Below, in pieces: positions 1 through 5,944 of a stretch of DNA of 10,223 nucleotides. The first letter of the stretch is position 1. Each line of letters begins with the position of its first letter. Where the stretch lies: assembly GCA_019314185.1 (NCBI GenBank), contig JAFCZU010000320.1, forward strand, positions 1-10,223, given 5' to 3'. Below the pieces are notes generated by a model. That model was not told the DNA's origin. It did no database searches and saw only the letters and a program-made list of their open reading frames with translations. Made by a program: the position numbers and the translations under genes. The DNA is from Deltaproteobacteria bacterium. GTDB lineage: Bacteria > Desulfobacterota > Desulfobacteria > Desulfobacterales > ETH-SRB1.

Positions 1-19
1 GATAAAGATCGTAAAGTGC

Positions 20-100
20 CGGAAGTCAGAGGTCAGAACTCGGAAGTCGGAGATCAGAGGTCGGAGATCAGAGGTCAGAGGTCAGAGGTCAGAGATCGGA
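20..100. repeat. Left heptamer array (GGTCAGA/GGTCGGA units)
   Basis: About eleven degenerate 7-bp units of the form G(G/A)TC(A/G)GA run head to tail directly up to the start codon of the four-helix-bundle gene. The array at 487-636 carries the complementary unit (TCTGACC/TCCGACC), so the two arrays form long inverted flanks around that gene. The AGAGG within the units could serve as a weak ribosome-binding sequence, since no other one is present. I know of similar heptamer arrays beside this gene family in other bacteria, but cannot cite a study. Confidence 0.9.
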
Positions 101-101
101 T

Positions 102-572
102 ATGGGAACAAAACAGATAAAGTCTGCAAAGGACTTGAGAGTATATAAAACCGCCTACGACTTGGCCGTGGAGATATTTAAAATCAGCAAAACATGGCCT
201 CCTGAAGAAAGATATTCTCTCACAGATCAAATTAGGAGATCATCACGGTCAGTATGCAGTAATTTGCGAGAGGCTTGGGCAAAGAGAAGATACGAAGCCC
301 ATTTCATCAGCAAGCTCACTGATTCAGATGGAGAAAACAGCGAAACTGATACATGGTTAGATTTCGCCAGAGACTGTGGATATCTGAGCACAGGGGATCA
401 TGATTGTTTAACAGAAAAATGTGGAAAAGTCGGAGTGATGATAGGTTCTATGCTCAAAAATCCCGAATCATTCATTCTGAGGCTCTGGCCTCCGGTCTCC
501 GGTCTCCGACATCTGACCTCTGACCTCCGACCTCTGACCTCCGACCTCCGACCTCCGACCTCCGACCTCTGA
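102..572 (+). CDS. Four helix bundle protein (23S rRNA intervening-sequence / S23 family) with repeat-encoded tail
   Basis: Residues about 8-125 match the four helix bundle family (TIGR02436/PF05635). Key stretches are KDLRVYKTAYDLAVEIF near the N-terminus, YSLTDQIRRSSRSVCSNLREA at 38-58, and the closing helix ending KNPESF near 119-124. The family was first seen encoded in intervening sequences of 23S rRNA genes. Its fold is shared with the Avd accessory protein of diversity-generating retroelements, and its molecular role is unclear. The usual length is about 115-125 residues. Here 156 are read because the frame runs into the right heptamer array, giving a periodic tail of SDLRPLT/SDLRPPT. 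The stop appears when an array unit is TCTGACC (TGA in frame) rather than TCCGACC (CGA). The start at 102 is the only ATG ahead of the conserved core. The domain looks intact, but whether the tail tolerates folding is unknown. Confidence 0.82.
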   Translation: MGTKQIKSAKDLRVYKTAYDLAVEIFKISKTWPPEERYSLTDQIRRSSRSVCSNLREAWAKRRYEAHFISKLTDSDGENSETDTWLDFARDCGYLSTGDHDCLTEKCGKVGVMIGSMLKNPESFILRLWPPVSGLRHLTSDLRPLTSDLRPPTSDL

Positions 573-636
573 CCTCTGACATCCGACCTCCGACCTCTGA
601 CATCTGACCTCCGACCTCTGACCTCTGACCTCTGAC
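487..636. repeat. Right heptamer array (TCTGACC/TCCGACC units)
   Basis: About 150 bp of 7-bp units, mostly TCTGACC and TCCGACC with occasional variants (TCCGGTC at the start, ATCTGAC inside). They are the reverse complement of the left array. Three units equal 21 bp or seven codons, so any frame through the array repeats every seven residues. It ends sharply at 636, where sequence identical to a RAYT coding region begins (GGTGGATGAATTGGG, also at 2529). The variation is confined largely to one transition site per unit. Confidence 0.9.
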
Positions 637-764
637 GGTGGATGAATTGGGTTATAGGGGGGATGACGTGCTTAAGAATAAGTGGTAGGGGGGTCAGCGA
701 TTGCCGAGAAAGGGGAAGGAAAATTCTTGACAAGCTGGAAATTATAGGCGAATATCTGGCATAA
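637..764 (+). pseudogene. RAYT C-terminal remnant, subfamily A
   Basis: The last ~43 codons of a REP-associated tyrosine transposase, almost identical to 2529-2663. In the intact reading these encode VDELGYRGDDVARSLRISG and so on, ending IIGEYLA then TAA at 762-764. Relative to 2529-2663, 8 bp are missing after GACGTG, which breaks the frame and places a TAG soon after. The remnant starts exactly where the heptamer array ends, so the array-flanked cassette, or a deletion linked to it, cut off the rest of the gene. It is not expected to be functional. Confidence 0.8.
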
Positions 765-794
765 CTTCACAATGTAACAGCGTCCCCCATTACA
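765..794 (+). mobile_element. RAYT-A right end, copy 1
   Basis: Follows the RAYT stop codon. It contains ACTTCACAATG, a 5-bp inverted repeat (TGTAA at 773-777, TTACA at 790-794) and the motif CGTCCCCC between the arms. The same sequence occurs at 2664-2693, 5568-5597 and 8417-8447, each time followed by unrelated DNA. That places the element boundary at or just after TTACA. Confidence 0.8.
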
Positions 795-807
795 CACTTG
801 TTTTTAA

Positions 808-848
808 CTGTTTTGAAGTTTAAGCACACGATAAAAAAGAAAGATAAA
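808..848 (+). pseudogene. 3' tail of an ORF6N-type gene
   Basis: Thirty-five bases (808-842) are identical to 8065-8099, the end of the intact ORF6N gene at 7563-8108, where they encode (A)VLKFKHTIKKK. The likeness continues with one mismatch to about 848 and then stops. Only the last dozen or so codons survive, between the RAYT-A end and the UPF0175 start. This indicates that an ORF6N gene, or a recombination with one, once occupied this spot. It has no coding capacity by itself. Confidence 0.8.
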
Positions 849-859
849 GGAAACTCAAA

Positions 860-1117
860 ATGAAATCTACAGATCGCGAAATAAGAATTAAAGTTCCAGA
901 AGACATACTTTTATCTGCAAGTTTTAATGAAACACAGTTTGTTACTGAGATGCGAGAAACTTTGGCTTTTAAGCTGTTTTCTCAGGGACGGCTTTCTGGC
1001 GGGAAAGCTGCAAAATTAGCTGGAATGTCAAGAGTACAATTTTTGCTTGAAGCTGGTAAGCATAATATCGATTGGCTCCCCTTTGGTCAAGATGAACTGA
1101 GAAGAGAACTTTCCTGA
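860..1117 (+). CDS. UPF0175 family antitoxin
   Basis: An 85-residue protein with the UPF0175 pattern. A short N-terminal strand (REIRIKVPEDIL, 7-17) precedes a helical part (FVTEMRETLAFKLFSQGRLS, 27-46). A helix-turn-helix-like segment (GKAAKLAGMSRVQFLLEAG, about 48-66) follows and probably binds the operator. The short C-terminal tail (NIDWLPFGQDEL, 69-80) is where the toxin is usually contacted. In this family the protein acts in the cytoplasm as antitoxin and repressor for the DUF3368 PIN protein encoded next, which starts 1 base after the stop. AAAGGAAA at 846-853 is a good ribosome-binding site for the ATG at 860. The promoter probably lies in the RAYT-end/ORF6N-tail DNA just upstream, with autorepression expected from the family. 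The gene looks complete. Confidence 0.88.
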   Translation: MKSTDREIRIKVPEDILLSASFNETQFVTEMRETLAFKLFSQGRLSGGKAAKLAGMSRVQFLLEAGKHNIDWLPFGQDELRRELS

Positions 1118-1118
1118 A

Positions 1119-1595
1119 ATGAAGGTAATTTGTAACACGACACCGTTTATCGCTTTGGCTTCAATCAATCGGATCGAATTGATGAGGGAATTATTCGAAA
1201 CGATATCTGTTCCTAAGGCGGTAATTGAAGAAATAAGAGCAGGAGGGCCAATAAAGGTACCTGATCTTACATTGTTAAAATGGATTGAAGTGATCTCTAA
1301 CATGACGACTCCTAAACACAAACTCCTATATCAACTTGATTACGGAGAACGTAATGTTATTCTGAATGCTTTGGAACTTAATGCAGATTTGGTGTTAATA
1401 GATGACCGTATAGCAAGGAATATTGCAGAATATATGGGTTTGCATGTAAAAGGTACACTTGGTGTATTGGTTGATGCAAAACGAAAAGGTCTCATTACCT
1501 CTTTTAAAAAAATGGCTTTGGAAATGAGAGAAAATGGAATCCGATTTTCATTGAGATTAATAGAGGAAATTGCATTGGAGTTAAAGGAAAAATAA
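1119..1595 (+). CDS. DUF3368 PIN-domain toxin
   Basis: A 158-residue PIN-like protein of the DUF3368 family, the usual partner of UPF0175 antitoxins. The opening strand reads CNTTPFIALASI, with Asn6 where classical PIN nucleases have Asp; Asn is common here in DUF3368. Other acidic residues at expected places are E37/E38 (VIEEI), D74 and E77 (LDYGERNVI), and D95/D96 (VLIDDRIAR). GTLGVLVDAKRKGLI at 112-126 is characteristic of the family. PIN toxins are Mg-dependent RNases. Activity of DUF3368 members is less well established, and the Asn at the first position leaves it open. One base separates this gene from the antitoxin, so the two are co-transcribed and probably translationally coupled. 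Full length with no frameshift. Confidence 0.88.
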   Translation: MKVICNTTPFIALASINRIELMRELFETISVPKAVIEEIRAGGPIKVPDLTLLKWIEVISNMTTPKHKLLYQLDYGERNVILNALELNADLVLIDDRIARNIAEYMGLHVKGTLGVLVDAKRKGLITSFKKMALEMRENGIRFSLRLIEEIALELKEK

Positions 1596-1599
1596 AAAC

Positions 1600-1628
1600 C
1601 CCTTAGCGCCATCGCGCCTTAGCGGTTC
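1600..1628. repeat. GC-rich dispersed repeat, copy 1
   Basis: CCCTTAGCGCCATCGCGCC followed by TTAGCGGTTC. It matches 7103-7131 at 25 of 29 positions in the same orientation. It starts five bases after the DUF3368 stop. Related 'TTAGCG...GCGCCTTGGCGGTT' sequences are, in my memory, scattered through many environmental genomes next to small mobile genes. Its function is unknown. Confidence 0.7.
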
Positions 1629-1649
1629 CAAAGATCGTACTGGGGCGGT

Positions 1650-1678
1650 TCAGGAATGTTTTTGCACTCAAAATTATA
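1650..1678 (+). repeat. Probable RAYT-associated left end
   Basis: Twenty-nine bases starting TCAGGAATGTTTTTGCACTC recur exactly at 8449-8477. Here they lie 26 bases upstream of the RAYT start codon. At 8449 the same sequence leads within 10 bases into a hairpin and an ACGTCCC end. The position fits the left terminus of a RAYT element, with the 8449 copy an internally deleted derivative. Confidence 0.65.
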
Positions 1679-1704
1679 CTGCATTCTGTCCAATAAAAAA
1701 AACC

Positions 1705-2663
1705 ATGCCACGCCAACCAAGACTTGATGCTCCCGGTGTCCTTCAGCACGTGATGGCCCGGGGAATCGAACGCCGAAAAATCTTTTGGGACGATAAAGAT
1801 CGTTCTTCATTTCTGGAACGACTTGCTCTGATCCTTGAAGAAACACAAACTCAATGCTACGCGTGGGCGCTGATCCCAAATCATTTTCATATTTTGTTGC
1901 GTACTGATACTACGCCGCTTAGTACCGTGATGCGCCGACTTATGACCGGATATGCCGTAACATTCAACATTCGTCATGGGCGAAGCGGACATCTTTTTCA
2001 AAACCGTTATAAGTCTGTTGTCTGTGAAGAAGACCCTCATCCATCTGAATCCACTGAGAGCAAGACTGGTCGAAGATCTGAAATCCCTTGATAAATATCA
2101 GTGGACAGGTCATAGCGTTCTGATAGGAAAACAAAAAAATCCTCTGGTTCCGGGAATCCCACCTTCCGATGAAAAAGATAAGTATCTTGCCGAAAAAACA
2201 GTTGAAGATGTTCTTCAGTTTTTTGGGAAAAGTTTAAAAGAAGCCCGCCGAAGATACCGGGTTTTCGTAGAAAAAGGAATAAAACAGGGACGGCGTGAAG
2301 ATTTGCAGGGCGGAGGACTGATTCGCAGCAGTGGGGGTGACAAGGCAGTGTTGTTAGGTCTGAAAAAGGAAGAGCGCGAGAAGGGTGATGCAAGAATTTT
2401 GGGAAGTGGCGATTTTGTTGCTAATGTTATGAAGGATGCTAACGAAGTTCTGGATCAAACAGCGAAATTCGATATTTCATTGGATGAGCTAATTTCCATG
2501 GTCTGCGGGAGTGGTATGTTATCTGGCGGTGGATGAATTGGGTTATAGGGGGGATGACGTGGCACGCAGCTTAAGAATAAGTGGTAGGGGGGTTAGCGAT
2601 TGCCGAGAAAGGGGAAGGAAAATTCTTGACAAGCCGGAAATTATAGGAGAATATCTGGCATAA
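1705..2663 (+). pseudogene. RAYT (REP-associated tyrosine transposase), subfamily A, frameshifted
   Basis: The N-terminal Y1 HUH domain is well preserved: MPRQPRLDAPGVLQHVMARG, the metal-binding H60-F61-H62 in PNHFHILLR, the probable nucleophile Tyr83 in TGYAVTFN, and GHLFQNRYKS. RAYTs are single-strand nucleases that recognise REP-type hairpins and move DNA through one-strand intermediates. The frame breaks near 2037: compared with the copy at 2761-2805, about 23 bases encoding YLLELIRY are lost, and reading resumes in another frame at IHLNPLRARLVEDL. A second disruption lies near 2515: the frame shifts again into VVCYLAVDELGYRGDDVARS, probably after loss of an internal segment. The gene ends IIGEYLA, TAA 2661-2663. 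With two frame breaks a full transposase is unlikely, although the separate HUH half (1705-2091) is open. The C-terminal helix-turn-helix-like part is typical of this RAYT group. Confidence 0.88.
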
Positions 2664-2693
2664 CTTCACAATGTAACAGCGTCCCTCATTACA
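2664..2693 (+). mobile_element. RAYT-A right end, copy 2
   Basis: The same terminal sequence as at 765-794, with one base change in the loop (CGTCCCTC). Arms are TGTAA 2672-2676 and TTACA 2689-2693. This copy is still attached to the RAYT-A gene it belongs to, which ties the terminal motif to the transposase subfamily. It abuts a headless RAYT-B gene. Confidence 0.85.
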
Positions 2694-2927
2694 TATTTTC
2701 GTCATCGACGAAGCGGGCACCTTTTTCAGAATCGGTACAAGTCAGTTATTTGCGAGGAAGACCCTTATCTGTTAGAACTAATCCGATACATTCATCTGAA
2801 TCCACTGAGAGCAAAACTGGTCGAAGATCTGAAGGCCCTCGATAAATATCCGTGGACAGGTCACAGCGCCATCCTCGGCCGACGCAAAAACCCTCTCATT
2901 CCCGAGACTGCAGCGAATGGTTCTACT

Positions 2928-2983
2928 TCCGCCGGTAGGCGGATTGCATTTCCTCAATTCCGTCCGGGAATTGAGGAAGCAAT
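2928..2983. repeat. Tandem hairpins inserted in the RAYT-B coding sequence
   Basis: Two adjoining inverted repeats. TCCGCC (2928-2933) pairs with GGCGGA (2938-2943) around a GGTA loop. TTCCTCAATTCC (2950-2961) pairs perfectly with GGAATTGAGGAA (2967-2978) around a 5-base loop. The second stem extends outward by ATTGC/GCAAT after a 2-base bulge. The arrangement resembles a two-hairpin REP/BIME unit and is absent from the RAYT copy at 1705-2663. Confidence 0.8.
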
Positions 2984-2987
2984 AACA

Positions 2988-3014
2988 AATCCTGAAAATC
3001 CAGTTAATCCTGTC
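2988..3014. repeat. AATCCTG-type dispersed repeat motif
   Basis: AATCCTGAAAATCC then AGTTAATCCTGTC, three imperfect AATCC units. I recognise this style of repeat (GACAGGATTAACAGGATT on the other strand) from many environmental genomes. It occurs once here, within the extra in-frame segment of RAYT-B. Confidence 0.45.
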
Positions 3015-3562
3015 AGAAACATATCTCTTGCAGAAAAAACAGTTGAAGATGTTCTTCAGTATTTTGGAAAAAGTTTAAAAGAAGCTCGACGAAGATACCG
3101 ACAATTTGTGGAAAAAGGGATAAAACAAGGCAGGCGGCTTGAATTCCAGGGAGGCGGACTGATTCGCAGCAGTGGGGGTGACAAGGCAGTGTTGTTAGGT
3201 CTGAAAAAGGAAGAGCGCGAGAAGGGTGATGCAAGAATTTTGGGGAGCGGAGATTTTGTTGTTCAGGCATTGAAAAGGTCAAACGAACTTCATGAGCGAA
3301 GCATTAAATCCCGGATTTCTTTGAATGAATTGATAAAAAGAGTAAGTAAAGATAGAAACATAGACCTCAAGGATTTGATATCATCTAAGCGCAAAAAGAA
3401 TATTAGCAATACTATGGCAATCATCAGCTATTTGGCGGCGATAGAGTTAAGACATAGTGGAGCAAAAATAGCGTCAGAGTTAAGGCTGAGTGAGGCAGGT
3501 GCGTAGAGAGAGGGAAAAAACTGATTGACAATGATAAAAAACTGTTAAAGTATTTGCGATAA

Positions 3563-3588
3563 GGTCAGAAGGTAACAACGTCCCCTAT
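3563..3588 (+). mobile_element. RAYT-B right end, copy 1
   Basis: Immediately follows the ancestral RAYT-B stop. The sequence GTCAGAAGGTAACAACGTCC then CCTAT recurs with one or two changes at 5697-5722 and 6169-6199. The sequence to its right differs in each case, placing the element boundary at about CCCCTAT. Here the neighbour is the truncated neuB. Confidence 0.8.
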
Positions 3589-4390
3589 GTCCTCCCTGTT
3601 AAAAAAACTTGAATTGTCTGTTGAATCCCATCTGGAGTTAATAGAATGCTGCCGATCAAATAAAATTGAATTTTTGTCAACACCATTTGATCTCACTACC
3701 ATTGATTTATTGGTGGAAATGGGATTGAACAAATGGAAAATTCCATCAGGCGAAATTACAAATTTACCCTACTTGAGAAAAATAGCCTCCCTTGGGCAGG
3801 AAATAATTCTTTCCACTGGCATGTCCGATCTTGGTGAAATCAAGGATGCGATCAATGTGTTTATCACTTACGGTATATCTCCTGAAGATATCACTATTCT
3901 TCACTGCAACACAGAATACCCCACGCCAATGCAGGATGTTAATCTAACGGCAATGCAGACAATAAAATCCGCTTTTCCCGGAGTACATGTTGGATATTCA
4001 GACCACACAGAAGGCATTGAGGTTCCCATTGCCGCTGTCGCAATGGGGGCGACAATCATCGAAAAGCATTTTACCCTTGACAAAAACATGGAAGGCCCGG
4101 ATCACAAAGCATCCTTGGAACCTGACGAATTAACTGTCATGGTCAAAGCCATCCGCAATATCGAAAAAGCCTTGGGTAACGGAATAAAAAAACCATCGCC
4201 TTCAGAGCTTAAAAACAAGCCAATTGCCCGCAAAAGTATTGTAGCTGCAAGAAATATCCGCAAAGGTGAATCATTCACCGAAGAAAACCTGACCGCAAAA
4301 CGTCCCGGCACAGGGATCAGTCCTATGCGGTGGGATGAGGTAATCGGACAGGTTGCTCAAAAAGATTATAAAGAGGATGAACTGATATGA
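3587..4390 (+). pseudogene. neuB: N-acetylneuraminate synthase, 5'-truncated
   Basis: NeuB condenses N-acetylmannosamine (or a related 6-carbon amino sugar) with phosphoenolpyruvate to form sialic or sialic-like acid for surface polysaccharide. Visible: the barrel strands EFLSTPFDL (28-36), KWKIPSGEITNLPYL (49-63), ILSTGM (74-79) and HCNTEYP (106-112). The metal-binding His in GYSDHTEG (His140) and IIEKHFTLD (His161) are present. The C-terminal SAF/antifreeze-like domain is at about 213-267. Full-length NeuB has about 340 residues. Roughly the first 80 are missing, replaced by the RAYT-B end, and the ATG at 3587 is made partly from that end. The gene ends ATGA, overlapping the start of the Bro-N gene. 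The lost N-terminal barrel strands should abolish activity. Legionaminate or pseudaminate synthase specificity cannot be excluded. Confidence 0.88.
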
Positions 4391-5195
4391 GCGCAGAAAA
4401 TAAAATTCAGTTATTTCAAAAGCAAAGCGTAAGAACACATTGGGATGAAGAACAAGAAGATTGGTTTTTTTCTATTGTGGATGTTATTGCAATTTTAACG
4501 GAGCAAAAAGATTATCAAGGAGCAAGAAATTACTGGAAAGTATTAAAACATAGACTTGTAAAAGAAGGAAACGAAACGGTTACAAATTGTAACCGTTTGA
4601 AAATGATTGCCAAAGATGGCAAAATGCGAATGACTCATCGCACAAAGCAGAACCTTTTAAAATCTGGTTGGCAAAAGTAGGGGCACAGCGGATAGACGAA
4701 ATAGAGGATCCCGAACTATCTTTTGAACGTGCTATGGAAACCTATCTTGCAAAAGGATACTCCAGGGAGTGGATAAACCAACGCCTGAAAAGTATTGAAG
4801 TTAGAAAAGAACTAACAGACGAATGGCAAGAAAGAGGAATGAAACAAGGCTTGGAATACGCCATTTTAACCAATGAACTCACTCAAGCCTGGGCCGGCAA
4901 AAATGTAAAAGAATACAAGAAATATAAAGGGTTGAAAAAGAAAAACTTGCGAGATAATATGAACAACCTTGAACTGGTTTTGAATATGCTTGCAGAAGCT
5001 TCTACAACAGAAATATCGAAAGAAAAGATACCAAAAGGATTAGAAGAAAATAAGGATATTGCTCGTAAAGGTGGTAATGCTGCTAAAAAAGCAAGATTGG
5101 AGATTGAAAAACAAACAGGAAAACCAATTGTAACGACTAAAAATGCAAACAACCTTTTAGACAAACCTGATCATAAAAATATTGAGAATGAGTAA
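4387..5195 (+). pseudogene. Bro-N domain (phage antirepressor-like) protein, internally deleted
   Basis: The start overlaps the neuB stop (ATGA). Residues 1-~75 carry the Bro-N fold pattern: RTHWDEEQEDWFFSIVDVIA, then ARNYWKVLKHRLVKEGNE. Reading then shifts. At about 4630-4640 the expected link between the domain (KMRMT) and KAEPFKIWLAKVG (4644-4682) is missing about 17 codons, and the second part is in another frame, running from there to 5195. The C-terminal half has PELSFERAMETYLAKGYSRE and an RKELTDEWQERG helix, with a basic ARKGGNAAKKARLEIEKQTG stretch. Bro-N proteins are DNA-binding regulators common in phages, and chromosomal solo forms have unknown roles. The intact ancestor would be about 280 residues. 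TATGAGC occurs at both ends (4386-4392, 5243-5249). Confidence 0.85.
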
Positions 5196-5243
5196 ACCTT
5201 TAGTCTTTCAGCTTTGAGCTATGTGTGTCAAACACTAACACCT

Positions 5244-5567
5244 ATGAGCTACCAACCACGAACTATATGTATTATAACTGGTACCCGTGCCGAATACGGC
5301 CTCCTCTATTGGCTGATGAAAGAGATTCAGGAAGACTCCGAACTTGAACTTCAGCTCATTGCCACAGGAATGCACTTGTCACCTGAATTTGGCCTTACAT
5401 ACAGGTAGATAGAAAAAGACGGTTTTAAGATTGACAAGAAAATAGAGATGCTCCTTTCCTCGGATACACCTGTAGGGGTTTTCAAATCAATGGGTCTTGG
5501 GATGATCGGTTTTGCTGAAGCTTATGCTGACCTGAAGCCGGATATTATAGGCGAATATCTGGCATAA
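5244..5567 (+). pseudogene. neuC: UDP-GlcNAc 2-epimerase (hydrolysing), 3'-truncated with nonsense codon
   Basis: NeuC converts UDP-N-acetylglucosamine to N-acetylmannosamine and UDP, the step before NeuB. The start MSYQPRTICIITGTRAEYGL is the typical N-terminal Rossmann strand with the GTRAEYG nucleotide-binding loop. CAG has become TAG at 5406-5408, ending translation after 54 residues. Beyond it the same frame continues IEKDGFKIDKKIEMLLSSDT and GMIGFAEAYADLKPDII, then switches to GEYLA and stop. GEYLA is the last five codons of a RAYT-A gene. Full-length NeuC is about 370-390 residues, so only the first ~100 codons remain. The fusion point falls at AAGCCGGA(T/A)ATTATA, shared by both genes. 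The copy at 8110-8416 has the same junction. Confidence 0.88.
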
Positions 5568-5597
5568 CTTCACAATGTAACAGCGTCCCCCATTACA
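5568..5597 (+). mobile_element. RAYT-A right end, copy 3
   Basis: Terminal repeat after the neuC/RAYT fusion stop: TGTAA 5576-5580, CGTCCCCC, TTACA 5593-5597. It is followed one base later by a RAYT-B tail. Confidence 0.85.
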
Positions 5598-5598
5598 C

Positions 5599-5696
5599 CA
5601 GAGTTAAGGCTGAGTGAGAAAAGCGTTAGCAGGTGCATAGAGAGAGGGGGAAAACTGATTGACAATGATAAAAAACTGTTAGAGTATTTGCAATAA
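5599..5696 (+). pseudogene. RAYT-B C-terminal remnant
   Basis: The last 32 codons of a RAYT-B gene in frame: SELRLSEKSVSRCIERGGKL and so on, ending LLEYLQ, TAA 5694-5696. It matches 3475-3562 but retains the AAAAGCGTTA segment deleted there, so this copy shows the original C-terminus, including the helix-turn-helix-like LSEKSVSRCIERG. All upstream coding is missing; the remnant starts directly after the RAYT-A end. Confidence 0.85.
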
Positions 5697-5722
5697 AGTC
5701 AGGAGGTAACAATGTCCCCTAT
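5697..5722 (+). mobile_element. RAYT-B right end, copy 2
   Basis: AGTCAGGAGGTAACAATGTC then CCCTAT. It differs from the 3563 copy by A to G (AGGAGG) and C to T (ATGTCC), which by chance makes a good ribosome-binding site followed by ATG. The hicB start is 30 bases beyond. Confidence 0.82.
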
Positions 5723-5752
5723 GGCATTCCCCGACTTTTGGAGGAGACAACT

Positions 5753-5944
5753 ATGGAATTCAACATCTTTTATAAAAAGAACAAAGACTGGTTTGTTGGG
5801 CATATCCAAGAATACCCTGATTATGAAAGCCAAGGTAGAAGTTTGGATGAATTGAGAGAAAATCTGATAGAAATCTATAATGATATCAATGAAGGCTTAG
5901 TCCCTGATGCTGAACCTTTTCAGCTAATGGAAGTCGCAATTTGA
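5753..5944 (+). CDS. hicB: HicB family antitoxin (short form)
   Basis: A 63-residue HicB/UPF0150-type protein: MEFNIFYKKNKDWFVGHIQE (1-20), then EYPDYESQGRSLDELRENLI (20-39) and a final strand FQLMEVAI. HicB proteins fold as a partial dsRNA-binding-like domain that blocks the HicA RNase. Short members lack a separate DNA-binding domain, so strong autorepression is not obvious from the sequence. The ATG at 5753 is preferred because GGAGGAG at 5740-5746 lies six bases upstream; a TTG at 5738 would leave no such site. The stop overlaps the hicA start. The pair begins just past a RAYT-B end and looks intact. Confidence 0.85.
   Translation: MEFNIFYKKNKDWFVGHIQEYPDYESQGRSLDELRENLIEIYNDINEGLVPDAEPFQLMEVAI

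Larger units (their letters stand above)
2694..3562 (+). pseudogene. RAYT, subfamily B, 5'-truncated and frameshifted
   Basis: The open frame begins in mid-gene at FRHRRSGHLFQNRYKS, so the HUH motif and catalytic Tyr are absent. It continues through EEDPYLLELIRYIHLNPLRA and the conserved block EKTVEDVLQYFGKSLKEARR to the C-terminal helices. Compared with the 1705 copy it has ~30 extra in-frame residues (about 2907-3014), made of hairpins and a dispersed repeat. Near 3489 it lacks 10 bases that are present in the related tail at 5599-5696. That shifts the frame to a premature TAG at 3504-3506, where the ancestral gene would have ended LLKYLR, TAA 3560-3562. An 89-bp tract (3156-3244) is identical to 2315-2403 although flanks differ. 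Clearly non-functional. Confidence 0.85.

Noticed and set aside
102..572. Diversity-generating retroelement (the four-helix protein resembles Avd)
   Set aside because: No reverse transcriptase, template repeat or variable C-type-lectin target is present in the window.
20..636. CRISPR-like repetition in the heptamer arrays
   Set aside because: Units are 7 bp and contiguous, with no spacers and no cas genes.
398..733. Minus-strand 111-codon frame with RRSEVRG repeats
   Set aside because: It is the antisense reading of the four-helix gene end and the heptamer array; its repeat pattern comes only from the 21-bp periodicity.
5659..5690. Outward promoter (TTGACA) in the RAYT-B tail, also at 3525 and, in RAYT-A, at 727
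   Set aside because: TTGACA arises from conserved Leu-Ile/Leu-Asp codons, and no acceptable -10 lies at the right distance.
5712..5750. ATG with good ribosome-binding site (AGGAGGTAACAATG) within the RAYT-B end
   Set aside because: The frame from it runs out of phase through hicB to an early stop; the site results from two base changes relative to the other copies.
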